64,000 nucleotides of DNA, from assembly GCF_018531425.1 (NCBI RefSeq), contig NZ_JAHBOI010000001.1, positions 310,001 through 374,000 of the forward strand. Reading direction: 5' to 3'. Of this stretch, positions 8,209 through 17,500 are shown piece by piece (the first letter of the stretch is position 1; the number at the start of each line of letters is the position of its first letter). Origin of the DNA: Paenarthrobacter sp. DKR-5 (lineage in GTDB: Bacteria > Actinomycetota > Actinomycetes > Actinomycetales > Micrococcaceae). The notes below the pieces were generated by a model. That model worked only from the letters and a program-made list of their open reading frames with translations. It ran no database searches and had not been told where the DNA came from. Made by a program: the position numbers and the translations under genes.

Positions 8209-9297
8209 ATGCGCACCGTCGGTGTGGAGGAGGAACTCCTTATTGTGCAGCCCGGCACGGGCAACCCGCTGCCGTTGGCGGCTCAGATGCTCGCGCGCCA
8301 CGAACGATCCGGCCACCAGCAGCGGATCCCGCCGCTCAGCGCGGAGCTGCAGCAGGAACAGATCGAGTGCGCCAGCCAGCCGCACGCGTCGCTGGAAGAG
8401 CTCGGCCGTGACATCGCCGGCGGCCGTGCCCTGGCCGGGAGCCTTGCCGCGGAATTCGGGGCAGAGGTGGCGGCGCTCGCAAGTTCGCCGCTGCCGGTCA
8501 CGCCGCACACGTCCGCGGGCAGCCGCAACGACGCCATGACCGACCAGTTCGGGTTGACCACGCGCGAGCAGCTCACCTGCGGCTGCCATGTGCACGTGGC
8601 GGTCGAATCGGACGAGGAGGGCGTAGCCGTGCTGGACCGGCTGGGCCCCTGGCTGCCCGTGCTGGCCGCCCTGAGCACGAATTCCCCGTTCTGGAAAGGC
8701 TCGGACAGCGGCTATGCGAGCTTCCGGATTCAGGCCTGGAGCCGGTGGCCGACGTCGGGCCCGACAGCGCCGTTCGGGTCGGCCCGCGCCTACCGGACCC
8801 TGGTCGATGAGTTGATCACTTCGGGGGTGCCGCTGGACCGGGGCATGATCTACTTCGACGCGCGCCTCTCCGAACGCTTCCCCACCGTGGAGATCAGGGT
8901 CGCGGACGTGTGCCTGGACGCCGACGACGCCGTCCTCCTCGCCGGTCTGACCCGCTCACTGGTGGAGACCGCCGCCGAGGACGCGCGGCGCGGGCGCACG
9001 CCGCCGGACATACCGGTGCCGCTGCTGCGGCTGAGCTCCTGGCGTGCCAGCCGCTGGGGCCTTGACGGCCTGCTGATGCACCCGGGCGACGGCCGGCTGT
9101 GCCCGGCGCCCGAAGCCGTGGCGGCGCTGCACCGGCATGTGTTCCCCGCCCTGGAGCGGCGGGGCGACGAGGACCTGGTCGGGGAGCTGCTCAGCCGGGC
9201 GCTGGCACGCGGCAACGGCGCCCGGCGGCAGCGGACCGTTTTCCGCCGGTCGGGTTCGCTCGCCGCCGTCGTCGCCGACGCCGTTGCAGCCACCTAA
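8209..9297 (+). CDS. carboxylate-amine ligase, YbdK/GCS2 family
   Basis: A 362-residue member of the glutamate-cysteine ligase 2 family. Markers are GVEEELL at residues 5-11, LSAELQQEQIECAS near 44-57, the CGCHVHVAVE segment near 124-133 and the late EIRVADVCLDADD. The family makes gamma-glutamyl or related amide bonds with ATP; the natural substrates of YbdK-type enzymes are unsettled. The start is the ATG of MRTVGVEEE. No ribosome site is visible, and a weak -10-like CAGAAT lies six bases upstream, so the mRNA may be leaderless. It is not obviously linked to the paa genes on either side. Confidence 0.85.
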   Translation: MRTVGVEEELLIVQPGTGNPLPLAAQMLARHERSGHQQRIPPLSAELQQEQIECASQPHASLEELGRDIAGGRALAGSLAAEFGAEVAALASSPLPVTPHTSAGSRNDAMTDQFGLTTREQLTCGCHVHVAVESDEEGVAVLDRLGPWLPVLAALSTNSPFWKGSDSGYASFRIQAWSRWPTSGPTAPFGSARAYRTLVDELITSGVPLDRGMIYFDARLSERFPTVEIRVADVCLDADDAVLLAGLTRSLVETAAEDARRGRTPPDIPVPLLRLSSWRASRWGLDGLLMHPGDGRLCPAPEAVAALHRHVFPALERRGDEDLVGELLSRALARGNGARRQRTVFRRSGSLAAVVADAVAAT

Positions 9298-9364
9298 GCC
9301 GCGCGCCGCGGCCTAGGACCGCGCACTGCGGGGTAAGGCGCGCGGGCCAGGTCTCGGGTCCTGC

Positions 9365-10219
9365 CTACGCCTCGGACCAGTCGAAGAAGCCTTTGCCGCT
9401 CTTGCGGCCCAGCTCCCCGCGCGCCACCTTCTCGCGCAGGATCGCCGGCGGGGCGAACCTCTCCCCCAGCATGGACTGAAGGTACTTGGCGATGCCCAGG
9501 CGCACGTCGAGGCCGACAATGTCGGTGGTCCGCAGTGGTCCGACCGGGTGCCGGTAGCCCAGCACCATCGCTGCGTCGATGTCCTCGGCGGAGGCGACCC
9601 CCTCCTCGAGCATCCTCATCGCCTCCAGAGCGATGGCGACCCCCAGCCGGGAGGAGGCGAAGCCCGGCGCGTCATTGACCACCACGGCTGTCTTGCCCAG
9701 CGTCTGCACCCACTCCTTGGTCGCGGCAGCCAGCTCGGGGCCCGTGGCCGGCCCGAGGACCACCTCCACCAGCAGGGACGCCGGCACCGGGTTGAAGAAG
9801 TGCAGGCCGCAGAACCGCTCCGGCCGGCGTAGCTGCCCGGCGAGCTTGGCGACGGACAGGGACGAGGTGTTGGTCGCCAGCCACGCATCCGGGCCGAGCC
9901 GGCCCTCCACCTCGGCGAGCGCGGCGGACTTCAGCCCGAAGTCCTCCGGGACCGCTTCCACCACGAGGCCGCAGCCGGTGAAGTCACCGTAGTCGGTGGA
10001 GGTGCGCAGCTTCGCGGCATACTCCTCGGCCGTGCCGTCCGCGGTGCCGCGCTGCACGCTCTTGGCGACGGCGTCGAGTACGCGCGTACGCGCTGCGTCG
10101 GCGGCAGGCTCGTCCCGCTCGACGACGACCACGTCGGCTCCCGCGATGAGGAACGCGTGCGCGATCCCGGCTCCCATCCGGCCGCCGCCAAGCACTCCGA
10201 CCCTGGAGGGTACGCTCAT
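9365..10219 (-). CDS. paaH: 3-hydroxyacyl-CoA dehydrogenase (PaaH type)
   Basis: A 284-residue NAD-dependent dehydrogenase. The Rossmann motif GGGRMGAGIAHAF is at residues 11-23, an acidic residue ends beta-2 (VVERDE), TNTSSLSVAKLA is near 118, and the catalytic His is in GLHFFNPVPASLLVEVV near 138. The C-terminal domain has GYRHPVGPLRTTDIVGLDVRLG. It would oxidise 3-hydroxyadipyl-CoA to 3-oxoadipyl-CoA in phenylacetate breakdown. Its start overlaps the end of the hydratase gene as ATGA, the last gene of a three-gene coupled operon. Confidence 0.87.
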   Translation of the reverse strand: MSVPSRVGVLGGGRMGAGIAHAFLIAGADVVVVERDEPAADAARTRVLDAVAKSVQRGTADGTAEEYAAKLRTSTDYGDFTGCGLVVEAVPEDFGLKSAALAEVEGRLGPDAWLATNTSSLSVAKLAGQLRRPERFCGLHFFNPVPASLLVEVVLGPATGPELAAATKEWVQTLGKTAVVVNDAPGFASSRLGVAIALEAMRMLEEGVASAEDIDAAMVLGYRHPVGPLRTTDIVGLDVRLGIAKYLQSMLGERFAPPAILREKVARGELGRKSGKGFFDWSEA

Positions 10220-11018
10220 CGTTCTTCCTTTCCGGCCGGAGCGTCGCTCGGGCCTGCCGGCGCCGGGGCGTCCTTCGCCCGGGAGGCCTTCCTGTCCAGG
10301 AAGGCCTGCATCCGGTCGAATTTGGCCTGGCTTTCAAAGAGGATTCCCTGCGCCAGCTCGTCGATGACCGGATGCGCGGCGGCGGGAGCATGGAACACGG
10401 ATTTGGTGATCCGCAGCGCGAGCGGGTCCTGCCGCCCGATGCGGTCCGCGAGGGCATGCGCGGCCGCCAGCAGCTCACCGGCAGGGTGCAGTTCGGTGAC
10501 CAGGCGTGCCGCGAGGGCCTCCTCGGCGTCGAGGATCCGGCCGGCGAGCAGGATCTCCTTGGCCAGCGGCTCCCCCACCAGTTCCTTCAGCCGCCAGCTC
10601 GCGCCTGCGGCGGCGAGGATACCGAGGCCCGCTTCGGGGTTGCCGATCTTCAGCCCGGGCGTGCCGATCCGGAAGTCGGCGGCGAAAGCCAGCTCCGCGC
10701 CGCCGCCGAGGGCGTATCCGTCCATCGCGGCGATCACCGGCAGCGGCAGCTTCGCGATCCGGACGAAGATGCCGGAGTTGATGCCGGCGAGCGCATCGTC
10801 GCGCCGCCGCTCGCGCAGCTGGGCAATGTCCGCACCGGAGGCAAAGATGCCCCCGGTGCCGGCGAGGATGAGGATGCGCGGACTGCGCTCAAGTTCGGCG
10901 CAGACGGAGTGCAGCTCCTCGACCATCGTCTGGTCGATGGCGTTGCGGACGTCCGGCCGGTCCAGCAGGACGGTCCAGCGGTCGGGGCGTTCTTCGACCT
11001 TGAGGGTGCGGTAGTCCA

Positions 11019-11019
<1 letters not shown>
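10216..11019 (-). CDS. enoyl-CoA hydratase/isomerase (PaaF or PaaG type)
   Basis: A 267-residue crotonase-fold protein. Oxyanion-hole segments are IFASGADIAQL and GYALGGGAELAFAADFRI, and NPEAGLGILAAAG carries one active-site Glu; the second Glu of classical hydratases is not evident. It could hydrate 2,3-dehydroadipyl-CoA (PaaF) or isomerise the epoxide (PaaG), and the sequence alone does not decide. The ATG at MDYRTLKVEE overlaps the thiolase stop as TGATG, supporting this start over an upstream one. The C-terminus is a charged Ala/Lys-rich tail. Confidence 0.83.
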
Positions 11020-12203
<1,184 letters not shown>

Positions 12204-12248
12204 CGGATCTCCTCGCGTCATTGCGGCAGGGTGAACCCGCTGCTTATT

Positions 12249-12262
12249 ACCGACCGTTCGTT
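12249..12262. promoter_or_regulatory. PaaR-like operator before the thiolase operon
   Basis: ACCGACCGTTCGTT matches ACCGNNCGNNCGGT at all but one fixed position. It lies in an AT-rich stretch upstream of the leftward thiolase-hydratase-dehydrogenase operon, overlapping the likely promoter. Confidence 0.55.
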
Positions 12263-12380
12263 CTATAAATATTCCATGCGCGTTCCCGCACGGTCAACCG
12301 GACGCTATCGCGGGCTCCGGCGCGCCGGTTCCGGGTCGGAACCTGCGCGCACCTCTCTTGGCATCGCGCCCTGCGCACTT

Positions 12381-12386
12381 TAGGCT
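12381..12386 (+). promoter_or_regulatory. -10 box of leaderless promoter (VOC fragment)
   Basis: TAGGCT ends seven bases before the ATG at 12394, and no ribosome site lies between. The promoter of the decayed gene therefore looks intact. Confidence 0.5.
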
Positions 12387-12393
12387 CCCGGGC

Positions 12394-12606
12394 ATGGCGT
12401 ACGTCATCCAGGTAGCGGTCGACACCAAGGACTCCCATGCCCAGGCGGACTGGTGGGCCGAAACCCTCGGCTGGGTGGTGGAACCCAGCGATCAGGCCTT
12501 CATTGACGCGATGATCGCCCGCGGGAAGGTAACGAATTCTGCATCTCCTGACCCCCGCCGGGACCTGGTTCCCCGCGGGGGCCTGGTTCTCCGCCCGGGG
12601 AGGTGA
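12394..12606 (+). pseudogene. truncated VOC (glyoxalase/bleomycin resistance) family gene
   Basis: The first 45 or so residues (MAYVIQVAVDTKDSH, then QADWWAETLGWVVEPSDQAF) are a recognisable start of a VOC-superfamily protein normally about 140-170 residues long. After FIDAMIARGK the sequence becomes low-complexity Pro/Arg/Gly and stops after 71 codons. I could not find the missing 3' half in another frame up to menB. A 3'-truncated remnant is therefore more likely than a point frameshift. Confidence 0.65.
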
Positions 12607-12729
12607 AACGGGCGTCCTGCGCGCGAAGGGCCCGGTGCGGGCGGTTTCTCCTCCCGGTGCGAATAGCAGCCCGGCTCCGGGTCCCTCCTGTGCCAGCGCC
12701 CCGGTTCCGGCCGGTGTTCGCGCTGGCCT

Positions 12730-12735
12730 TAGACT
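12730..12735 (+). promoter_or_regulatory. -10 box of leaderless menB promoter
   Basis: TAGACT ends six bases before the GTG start at 12742. No Shine-Dalgarno sequence is present, so transcription probably begins at or next to the start codon. Confidence 0.6.
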
Positions 12736-12741
12736 CGGTAG

Positions 12742-13686
12742 GTGAGCACAGATCTTCCCGGCAAGGTTTCAGACCTCTTCGACCCGGTCCGGTGGCGCAC
12801 CGTGCAGGGCTTCGACTTCGAGGACATCACCTACCACCGCCAGGTTGACCGCTCCGGCTCCGCCCCGAAGGACCTTCCCACGGTCCGGATCGCCTTCAAC
12901 CGTCCCGAGGTGCGCAACGCCTTCCGCCCCGGCACCGTGGACGAGCTCTACCGGGCCCTTGACCATGCCAGGATGACGCCGGACGTCGCCACCGTGCTGC
13001 TGACGGGCAACGGCCCGTCCCCCAAGGACGGCGGCCACTCGTTCTGCTCGGGCGGGGACCAGCGCATCCGTGGCCGCGACGGCTACCGGTACGCAGAGGG
13101 CGAGACGAAGGAGACCATCGACCCGGCCCGCGCCGGCCGCCTGCACATCCTTGAGGTCCAGCGGCTCATGCGCACGATGCCCAAGGTCGTCATCGCCGTC
13201 GTCAACGGCTGGGCAGCGGGCGGCGGCCACAGCCTGCATGTGGTGGCGGACCTGACCATCGCTTCCCGTCAGCACGGCAAGTTCAAGCAGACTGACGCGA
13301 CTGTCGGCTCCTTCGACGCCGGCTACGGCTCGGCGCTGCTGGCCCGGCAGATCGGACAGAAGAACGCGCGCGAAATCTTCTTCCTCGCCCGCGAATATTC
13401 CGCCGACGACATGGTCCGGATGGGCGCCGTGAACGAGGCAGTGGACCACGAACGGCTGGAAGAGACCGCGCTCGAGTACGCCGCGGACATTGCCCGCCAG
13501 TCCCCGCAGGCCATCCGAATGCTCAAGTTCGCTTTCAACCTCGCCGACGACGGCCTGGCCGGCCAGCAGGTGTTCGCCGGGGAAGCGACGCGGCTGGCCT
13601 ACATGACGGATGAGGCAGTCGAGGGCAAAGAGGCCTTCCTCGAAAAGCGCGACCCGGACTGGTCCCGGTTCCCCTACTACTTCTAG
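12742..13686 (+). CDS. menB: 1,4-dihydroxy-2-naphthoyl-CoA synthase MenB
   Basis: A 314-residue crotonase-fold enzyme that closes the naphthoate ring from o-succinylbenzoyl-CoA in menaquinone synthesis. Family hallmarks are FNRPEVRNAFRPGTVDEL (about 54-71), SFCSGGDQRIRGRDGY (about 99-114), VNGWAAGGGHSLHVVADLTIAS and TDATVGSFDAGYGS. GTG start. It heads a menB-menE-menA group, with menE 33 bp downstream. Confidence 0.95.
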   Translation: MSTDLPGKVSDLFDPVRWRTVQGFDFEDITYHRQVDRSGSAPKDLPTVRIAFNRPEVRNAFRPGTVDELYRALDHARMTPDVATVLLTGNGPSPKDGGHSFCSGGDQRIRGRDGYRYAEGETKETIDPARAGRLHILEVQRLMRTMPKVVIAVVNGWAAGGGHSLHVVADLTIASRQHGKFKQTDATVGSFDAGYGSALLARQIGQKNAREIFFLAREYSADDMVRMGAVNEAVDHERLEETALEYAADIARQSPQAIRMLKFAFNLADDGLAGQQVFAGEATRLAYMTDEAVEGKEAFLEKRDPDWSRFPYYF

Positions 13687-13719
13687 GCGCCTGACCGGCT
13701 CCGCAACTTCTAGGACAGC

Positions 13720-14835
13720 ATGGAACTGGACCCTATCCTCACCGCCCTCGCCGCAGCCCTCGCCGGCGAGGGGCCCGCCGTCGAACTGCTTGCCGGCCCG
13801 GCCCCGGAAGACCGACCCGGTCCGGAGGACGAATTCGAGGACGTTGCCGTCATCGTGAACACCTCCGGCTCGACCGGGACACCGAAGCGGACCGCCCTCT
13901 CCGCGGGCGCACTGGCTGCCTCCTCGATGGCCACTGCCATGGCCCTGCGCGGCGAGGGGCAGTGGCTGCTCGCCCTGCCGGTGCACTACGTCGCAGGGGT
14001 CCAGGTCCTGGTCCGCTCGCTCTATGCCGGCACCCGGCCCTGGGCCATGGACCTCTCCGCCGGGTTCACCCCGGAAGCCTTCACCGCCGCGGCGCAGGAA
14101 CTGACGGACCGCACCCGTTTCACCTCGCTGGTCCCCACCCAGCTGCGCCGCCTGCTGGAGAACCCCTCCCCCGGCACGCTGGACGCGCTGCGCCGGTTCA
14201 ACGCGATCCTGCTCGGCGGCGGCCCCGCCCCCGGGTCCCTGCTGGAACAGGCCCGCACCGAGGGTCTGCAGGTCGTCACGACCTACGGCATGAGCGAGAC
14301 CTGCGGCGGCTGCGTGTACGACGGCGTCCCGCTGGAGGGCATGCAGGTCAGGCTCGACGGCGAGCGGATCCTGCTGGGCGGGGACACCGTCGCCGCCGGC
14401 TACCTGGGCCGGCCGGACCTGACGGCGGAGCGCTTCTTCGAGGAGGACGGCGTCCGCTGGTACCGCACCGAGGACCTGGGCGCCCTCGACGCCGAGGGGC
14501 GCCTGACGGTGCTCGGCCGGGCCGACGACGTCATCATCACCGGGGGCCTGAAGGTGTCCGCCGCGCAGGTCCAGAAAGCCCTCGAAGCCATCGACGGCGT
14601 GCAGGGCGCTTTCGTCACCGGCCTGCCGAGCGAGGAATGGGGCCAGACCGTTGCCGCGTTCGTCGCCGGGTCCGATCCGGCGCACGTGCGCGATGCCGCC
14701 GTCGAGGCACTCGGCCACCGGCTTGCCCCGAAGATCATCCACTGCGCCGCCGGGCTCCCGCTGCTGCCCAACGGCAAGCCGGACCGGATGGCCATGACAG
14801 AGACCCTGCGCAGCGCCGGCGACGCCGGACACTGA
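13720..14835 (+). CDS. menE: o-succinylbenzoate--CoA ligase MenE
   Basis: A 371-residue adenylate-forming ligase making o-succinylbenzoyl-CoA, the substrate of MenB. The P-loop is VNTSGSTGTPKRTALS near residues 46-61, TYGMSETCGGCVYDG near 188-202, YRTEDLGALDAEGRLTVLGR near 248 and the final catalytic Lys in LPNGKPDRMAM. The short length compared with general acyl-CoA ligases is usual for actinobacterial MenE. AGGA lies before the ATG. Confidence 0.92.
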   Translation: MELDPILTALAAALAGEGPAVELLAGPAPEDRPGPEDEFEDVAVIVNTSGSTGTPKRTALSAGALAASSMATAMALRGEGQWLLALPVHYVAGVQVLVRSLYAGTRPWAMDLSAGFTPEAFTAAAQELTDRTRFTSLVPTQLRRLLENPSPGTLDALRRFNAILLGGGPAPGSLLEQARTEGLQVVTTYGMSETCGGCVYDGVPLEGMQVRLDGERILLGGDTVAAGYLGRPDLTAERFFEEDGVRWYRTEDLGALDAEGRLTVLGRADDVIITGGLKVSAAQVQKALEAIDGVQGAFVTGLPSEEWGQTVAAFVAGSDPAHVRDAAVEALGHRLAPKIIHCAAGLPLLPNGKPDRMAMTETLRSAGDAGH

Positions 14836-14855
14836 CCCAACCCGAAAGGACGCCG

Positions 14856-15737
14856 GTGGCTACACCCGCACAGTGGATCGAGGGCGCGCGCCTGCGCACC
14901 CTCCCGATGGCAATTGCGCCCGTGATCATCGGCTCCGCCGCTGCGTACGACCTGGACGGCTTCAGACCGCTTAATGCCGTGCTCGCGGCCCTGGTCGCGC
15001 TGCTGCTGCAGGTGGGAGTCAACTACGCCAACGACTACTCGGACGGCATCCGCGGGACCGACGACGTGCGGGTCGGGCCGCTGCGGCTGGTCGGCTCCGG
15101 TGCGGCGACGCCTCGGCAGGTCAAGTACGCCGCCTTCCTGTCCTTCGGGCTGGCCATGCTCGCGGGCCTCGGCCTGGTGCTGGTCTCACAGGCTTGGTGG
15201 CTGCTGCTGGTCGGCGCCGGCTGCGTGCTGGCCGCCTGGGGGTACACCGGGGGCAGCAACCCGTACGGCTACCTCGGCCTGGGTGACGTGTTCGTCTTCG
15301 TCTTCTTCGGCCTGGTGGCCACCCTCGGCACCACCTTCACCCAGGCCGGCCAAATCAGCCTGCCCGCCGTCGTCGGCGCCGTCGGCACCGGCCTGATCGC
15401 GACCGCCCTGCTGATGGCCAACAATGTGCGGGACATTCCGACCGACATCGAAGCGGGCAAGCGCACGCTGGCGGTGCGGCTTGGGGACAGGCGGGCCCGG
15501 CTGAGCTACGTGCTGATGCTGGCGGTGGCGATCCTGCTGGTGCTGGCCCTGGTACCCACGCACCCGTGGACCCTGGTGGTCCTGCTGCTGATCCCTGCCT
15601 GCCTGATGCCAAGCTGGCTCATGCTCAAGGGCAAGAAGCGCAAGAGCCTGATCCCGGTCCTGAAGCAGACCGGGCTGATCAACCTCGGCTACAGCGTCCT
15701 GCTGGCCGCGGCGCTGGTGCTGCCGAAGCTGTTCTAG
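14856..15737 (+). CDS. menA: 1,4-dihydroxy-2-naphthoate octaprenyltransferase MenA
   Basis: A 293-residue UbiA-type membrane prenyltransferase that joins dihydroxynaphthoate to the polyprenyl chain. Eight or nine hydrophobic segments are visible. The first Asp-rich motif is in NYANDYSDGIRGTDD (about 52-66) and the second in NNVRDIPTDIEAGKRTLAVRLGD (about 189-211). The GTG start was chosen for GAAAGGA about five bases before it. Its last bases overlap the convergent DUF4229 gene. Confidence 0.93.
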   Translation: MATPAQWIEGARLRTLPMAIAPVIIGSAAAYDLDGFRPLNAVLAALVALLLQVGVNYANDYSDGIRGTDDVRVGPLRLVGSGAATPRQVKYAAFLSFGLAMLAGLGLVLVSQAWWLLLVGAGCVLAAWGYTGGSNPYGYLGLGDVFVFVFFGLVATLGTTFTQAGQISLPAVVGAVGTGLIATALLMANNVRDIPTDIEAGKRTLAVRLGDRRARLSYVLMLAVAILLVLALVPTHPWTLVVLLLIPACLMPSWLMLKGKKRKSLIPVLKQTGLINLGYSVLLAAALVLPKLF

Positions 15738-16051
15738 AGGCCCTTGGCCTTGGGTGCGCGGCGGTCCGCGTCGACGGCGATGTCCGGGTGTGCGTCCACC
15801 AGTGCGTCCTCGACGTCGGCGTCCTGCGCCTCGGTTTCCCCGCGCACCGTGTGCCCCTTGCCCGCGAAACGGGTCCTCAGCTCCGAGGTGGCGGCGTCAC
15901 GCTGCTTCTGCAGGAACAGGAAGCTGATGCAGAAGGCGACGACGGCCGCCGCGATGCTGCCGTAGACGACGCCGAGTCCCACCGCGTAGAAGAGGACGAA
16001 CAGTGCCAGGAACAGCACGAAACGGATCAGGAAGTACTTCAGAAAACCCAC
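15734..16051 (-). CDS. DUF4229 family small membrane protein
   Basis: A 105-residue protein with two N-terminal transmembrane segments (about residues 4-22 and 25-45) and a charged cytoplasmic tail, matching the DUF4229 pattern (FLKYFLIRFVLF, then SFLFLQKQRDA). Function unknown; such genes commonly follow menA in Actinobacteria. GTG start without ribosome site but with TAGACT six bases upstream. It overlaps the menA stop by four bases. Confidence 0.75.
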   Translation of the reverse strand: MGFLKYFLIRFVLFLALFVLFYAVGLGVVYGSIAAAVVAFCISFLFLQKQRDAATSELRTRFAGKGHTVRGETEAQDADVEDALVDAHPDIAVDADRRAPKAKGL

Positions 16052-16057
16052 GGCTCC

Positions 16058-16063
16058 AGTCTA
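16058..16063 (-). promoter_or_regulatory. -10 box of leaderless promoter (DUF4229 gene)
   Basis: Read on the minus strand the hexamer is TAGACT, six bases before the GTG at 16051. Confidence 0.6.
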
Positions 16064-16105
16064 CCCGCGCATCACTACCCGGGGTTCGCCGGAGGCGACC
16101 AGCGG

Positions 16106-16111
16106 TAGACT
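16106..16111 (+). promoter_or_regulatory. -10 box of leaderless promoter (PLDc_N gene)
   Basis: TAGACT ends six bases before the ATG at 16118, the same hexamer and spacing as for menB and the DUF4229 gene. Confidence 0.6.
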
Positions 16112-16117
16112 GGTGAC

Positions 16118-16489
16118 ATGCCTCGAGTGCTGGCCGCGATCGCCTTGATCGCACTTTTCGTCTACGGGCTGGTGGACTGCATCCGCACCGACCATCGCGA
16201 TGTGCGGGCGATCTCCAAGACGGCCTGGATCGTGGTGATGGTGGTCCTTCCCGTGCTGGGCGCCGTGATGTGGCTGATCTTCGGCAGGCCGCGCGGCTTG
16301 CAGGCACCGGCTTCCTACCCCGGGCACCCGACGGCACCCGACGACGACCCAATGTTCCTGCGCAATTTGGAGACCCGGCGCCGGCAGCAGGCCGAGACCG
16401 AGCGGCTGCGCCGGATCCGCGGCGAAATCGAAGCCCGCGAACGCAAACTGCGCCGCGAAAACCCCGATTCGGACAAGCCAAGTTCCTGA
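16118..16489 (+). CDS. PLDc_N-domain small membrane protein
   Basis: A 123-residue protein with two transmembrane helices (about 4-18 and 34-55) ending in WLIFGRPRG, the pattern of the phospholipase D N-terminal membrane domain (PLDc_N). No HKD catalytic motif is present, so this is the membrane module alone. A basic, coiled-coil-like tail rich in Arg/Glu follows. Function unknown. It is divergent from the DUF4229 gene, and the two back-to-back promoters are about 40 bp apart. Confidence 0.75.
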   Translation: MPRVLAAIALIALFVYGLVDCIRTDHRDVRAISKTAWIVVMVVLPVLGAVMWLIFGRPRGLQAPASYPGHPTAPDDDPMFLRNLETRRRQQAETERLRRIRGEIEARERKLRRENPDSDKPSS

Positions 16490-16546
16490 ACGGGACAAGG
16501 GTTTCCACCGGCGCGGTGACAAGCAGGAGAGCATTCGCGCCGCCGC

Positions 16547-16552
16547 TAGAGT
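16547..16552 (+). promoter_or_regulatory. -10 box of leaderless promoter (ABC ATPase gene)
   Basis: TAGAGT ends seven bases before the ATG at 16560. This supports that ATG rather than the in-frame GTG at 16551, which lies inside the box. Confidence 0.5.
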
Positions 16553-16559
16553 GGGGGTC

Positions 16560-17495
16560 ATGACACTGGGGGATGCCGCGGCAGCCGAACCGCTCGTGCA
16601 CATTCACGGTTTCCGGATGGACTTCGGCGACAAGACCGTGATCCGGGACCTGTCCTTCGACGTCACTGCGGGTGAGACCTTCGGATTCCTCGGCAGCAAC
16701 GGATCCGGGAAGACAACGACCCTGCGCGCGCTGCTGGGCATCTACCAGCCGACGGCCGGCACCTTGCACATCGGCGGGAAGACCTTCGAGCCCAAGGACG
16801 GCGCACGGCTGGGCTACCTGCCGGAAGAACGGGGCCTCTACAAGAAGGAGGCCGTGCTGGACGTCATGGTCTACTTCGGCCGGCTGAAAGGGCTGGGCAA
16901 GGCGGCGGCGAGATCCTGGTCGCTTGCCTTCCTGGAGCGCGTCGACCTGGCAGACAAGGCCACCTTGCGGCTGGACAAGCTCTCCAGCGGCCAGCAGCAG
17001 AAAGTCCAGCTCGGCGTGACGATCATGAACAACCCCGAGCTGCTGATCCTGGACGAACCGACCAAGGGTTTCGACCCCGTCAACCGCCGCCTGCTGATGG
17101 ACATCATTGAAGACCAGCAACGTGCCGGATCGACAGTCATCATGGTGACCCACCAGATGGAGGAAGTGGAGCGTCTCTGCGACCGGGTGATCCTGCTCAA
17201 AGACGGCGTCTCGCGGGCCTACGGCACCGTCGCCGACGTCCAGGACCAGTTCGGCGGGACGGTTTACCGCGTGCGCCACGGGGGCAGGATTCCGGCCTCC
17301 GCCTTATACGACGTCGTCTCGGACGCCGGGGGCCTGGCGGACTTGTCGCCGCGGGAGGGTGCCGATGAGGCCACTGTGCTGCGGTCCCTCGTTGACGCCG
17401 GCATCTCCGTCAGCAGCTTCATGACAGTCCGCACCTCCTTGGACGAGATCTTCATCAAGGTCTACGGCGAAGAGCACGCCCCGAAGGGAGCCTGA
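16560..17495 (+). CDS. ABC transporter ATP-binding protein (NatA-like exporter)
   Basis: A 311-residue ATPase. Walker A is FLGSNGSGKTTT (about 42-53), the signature LDKLSSGQQQKVQLG is near 140, Walker B LLILDEPTKGFDPVNR near 161, and the switch His is in VMVTHQMEE. The C-terminal extension of about 90 residues is typical of exporters paired with ABC-2 permeases. The permease gene begins 5 bp downstream, so the two form one transporter. Substrate unknown. Confidence 0.88.
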   Translation: MTLGDAAAAEPLVHIHGFRMDFGDKTVIRDLSFDVTAGETFGFLGSNGSGKTTTLRALLGIYQPTAGTLHIGGKTFEPKDGARLGYLPEERGLYKKEAVLDVMVYFGRLKGLGKAAARSWSLAFLERVDLADKATLRLDKLSSGQQQKVQLGVTIMNNPELLILDEPTKGFDPVNRRLLMDIIEDQQRAGSTVIMVTHQMEEVERLCDRVILLKDGVSRAYGTVADVQDQFGGTVYRVRHGGRIPASALYDVVSDAGGLADLSPREGADEATVLRSLVDAGISVSSFMTVRTSLDEIFIKVYGEEHAPKGA

Positions 17496-17500
17496 TCCGC

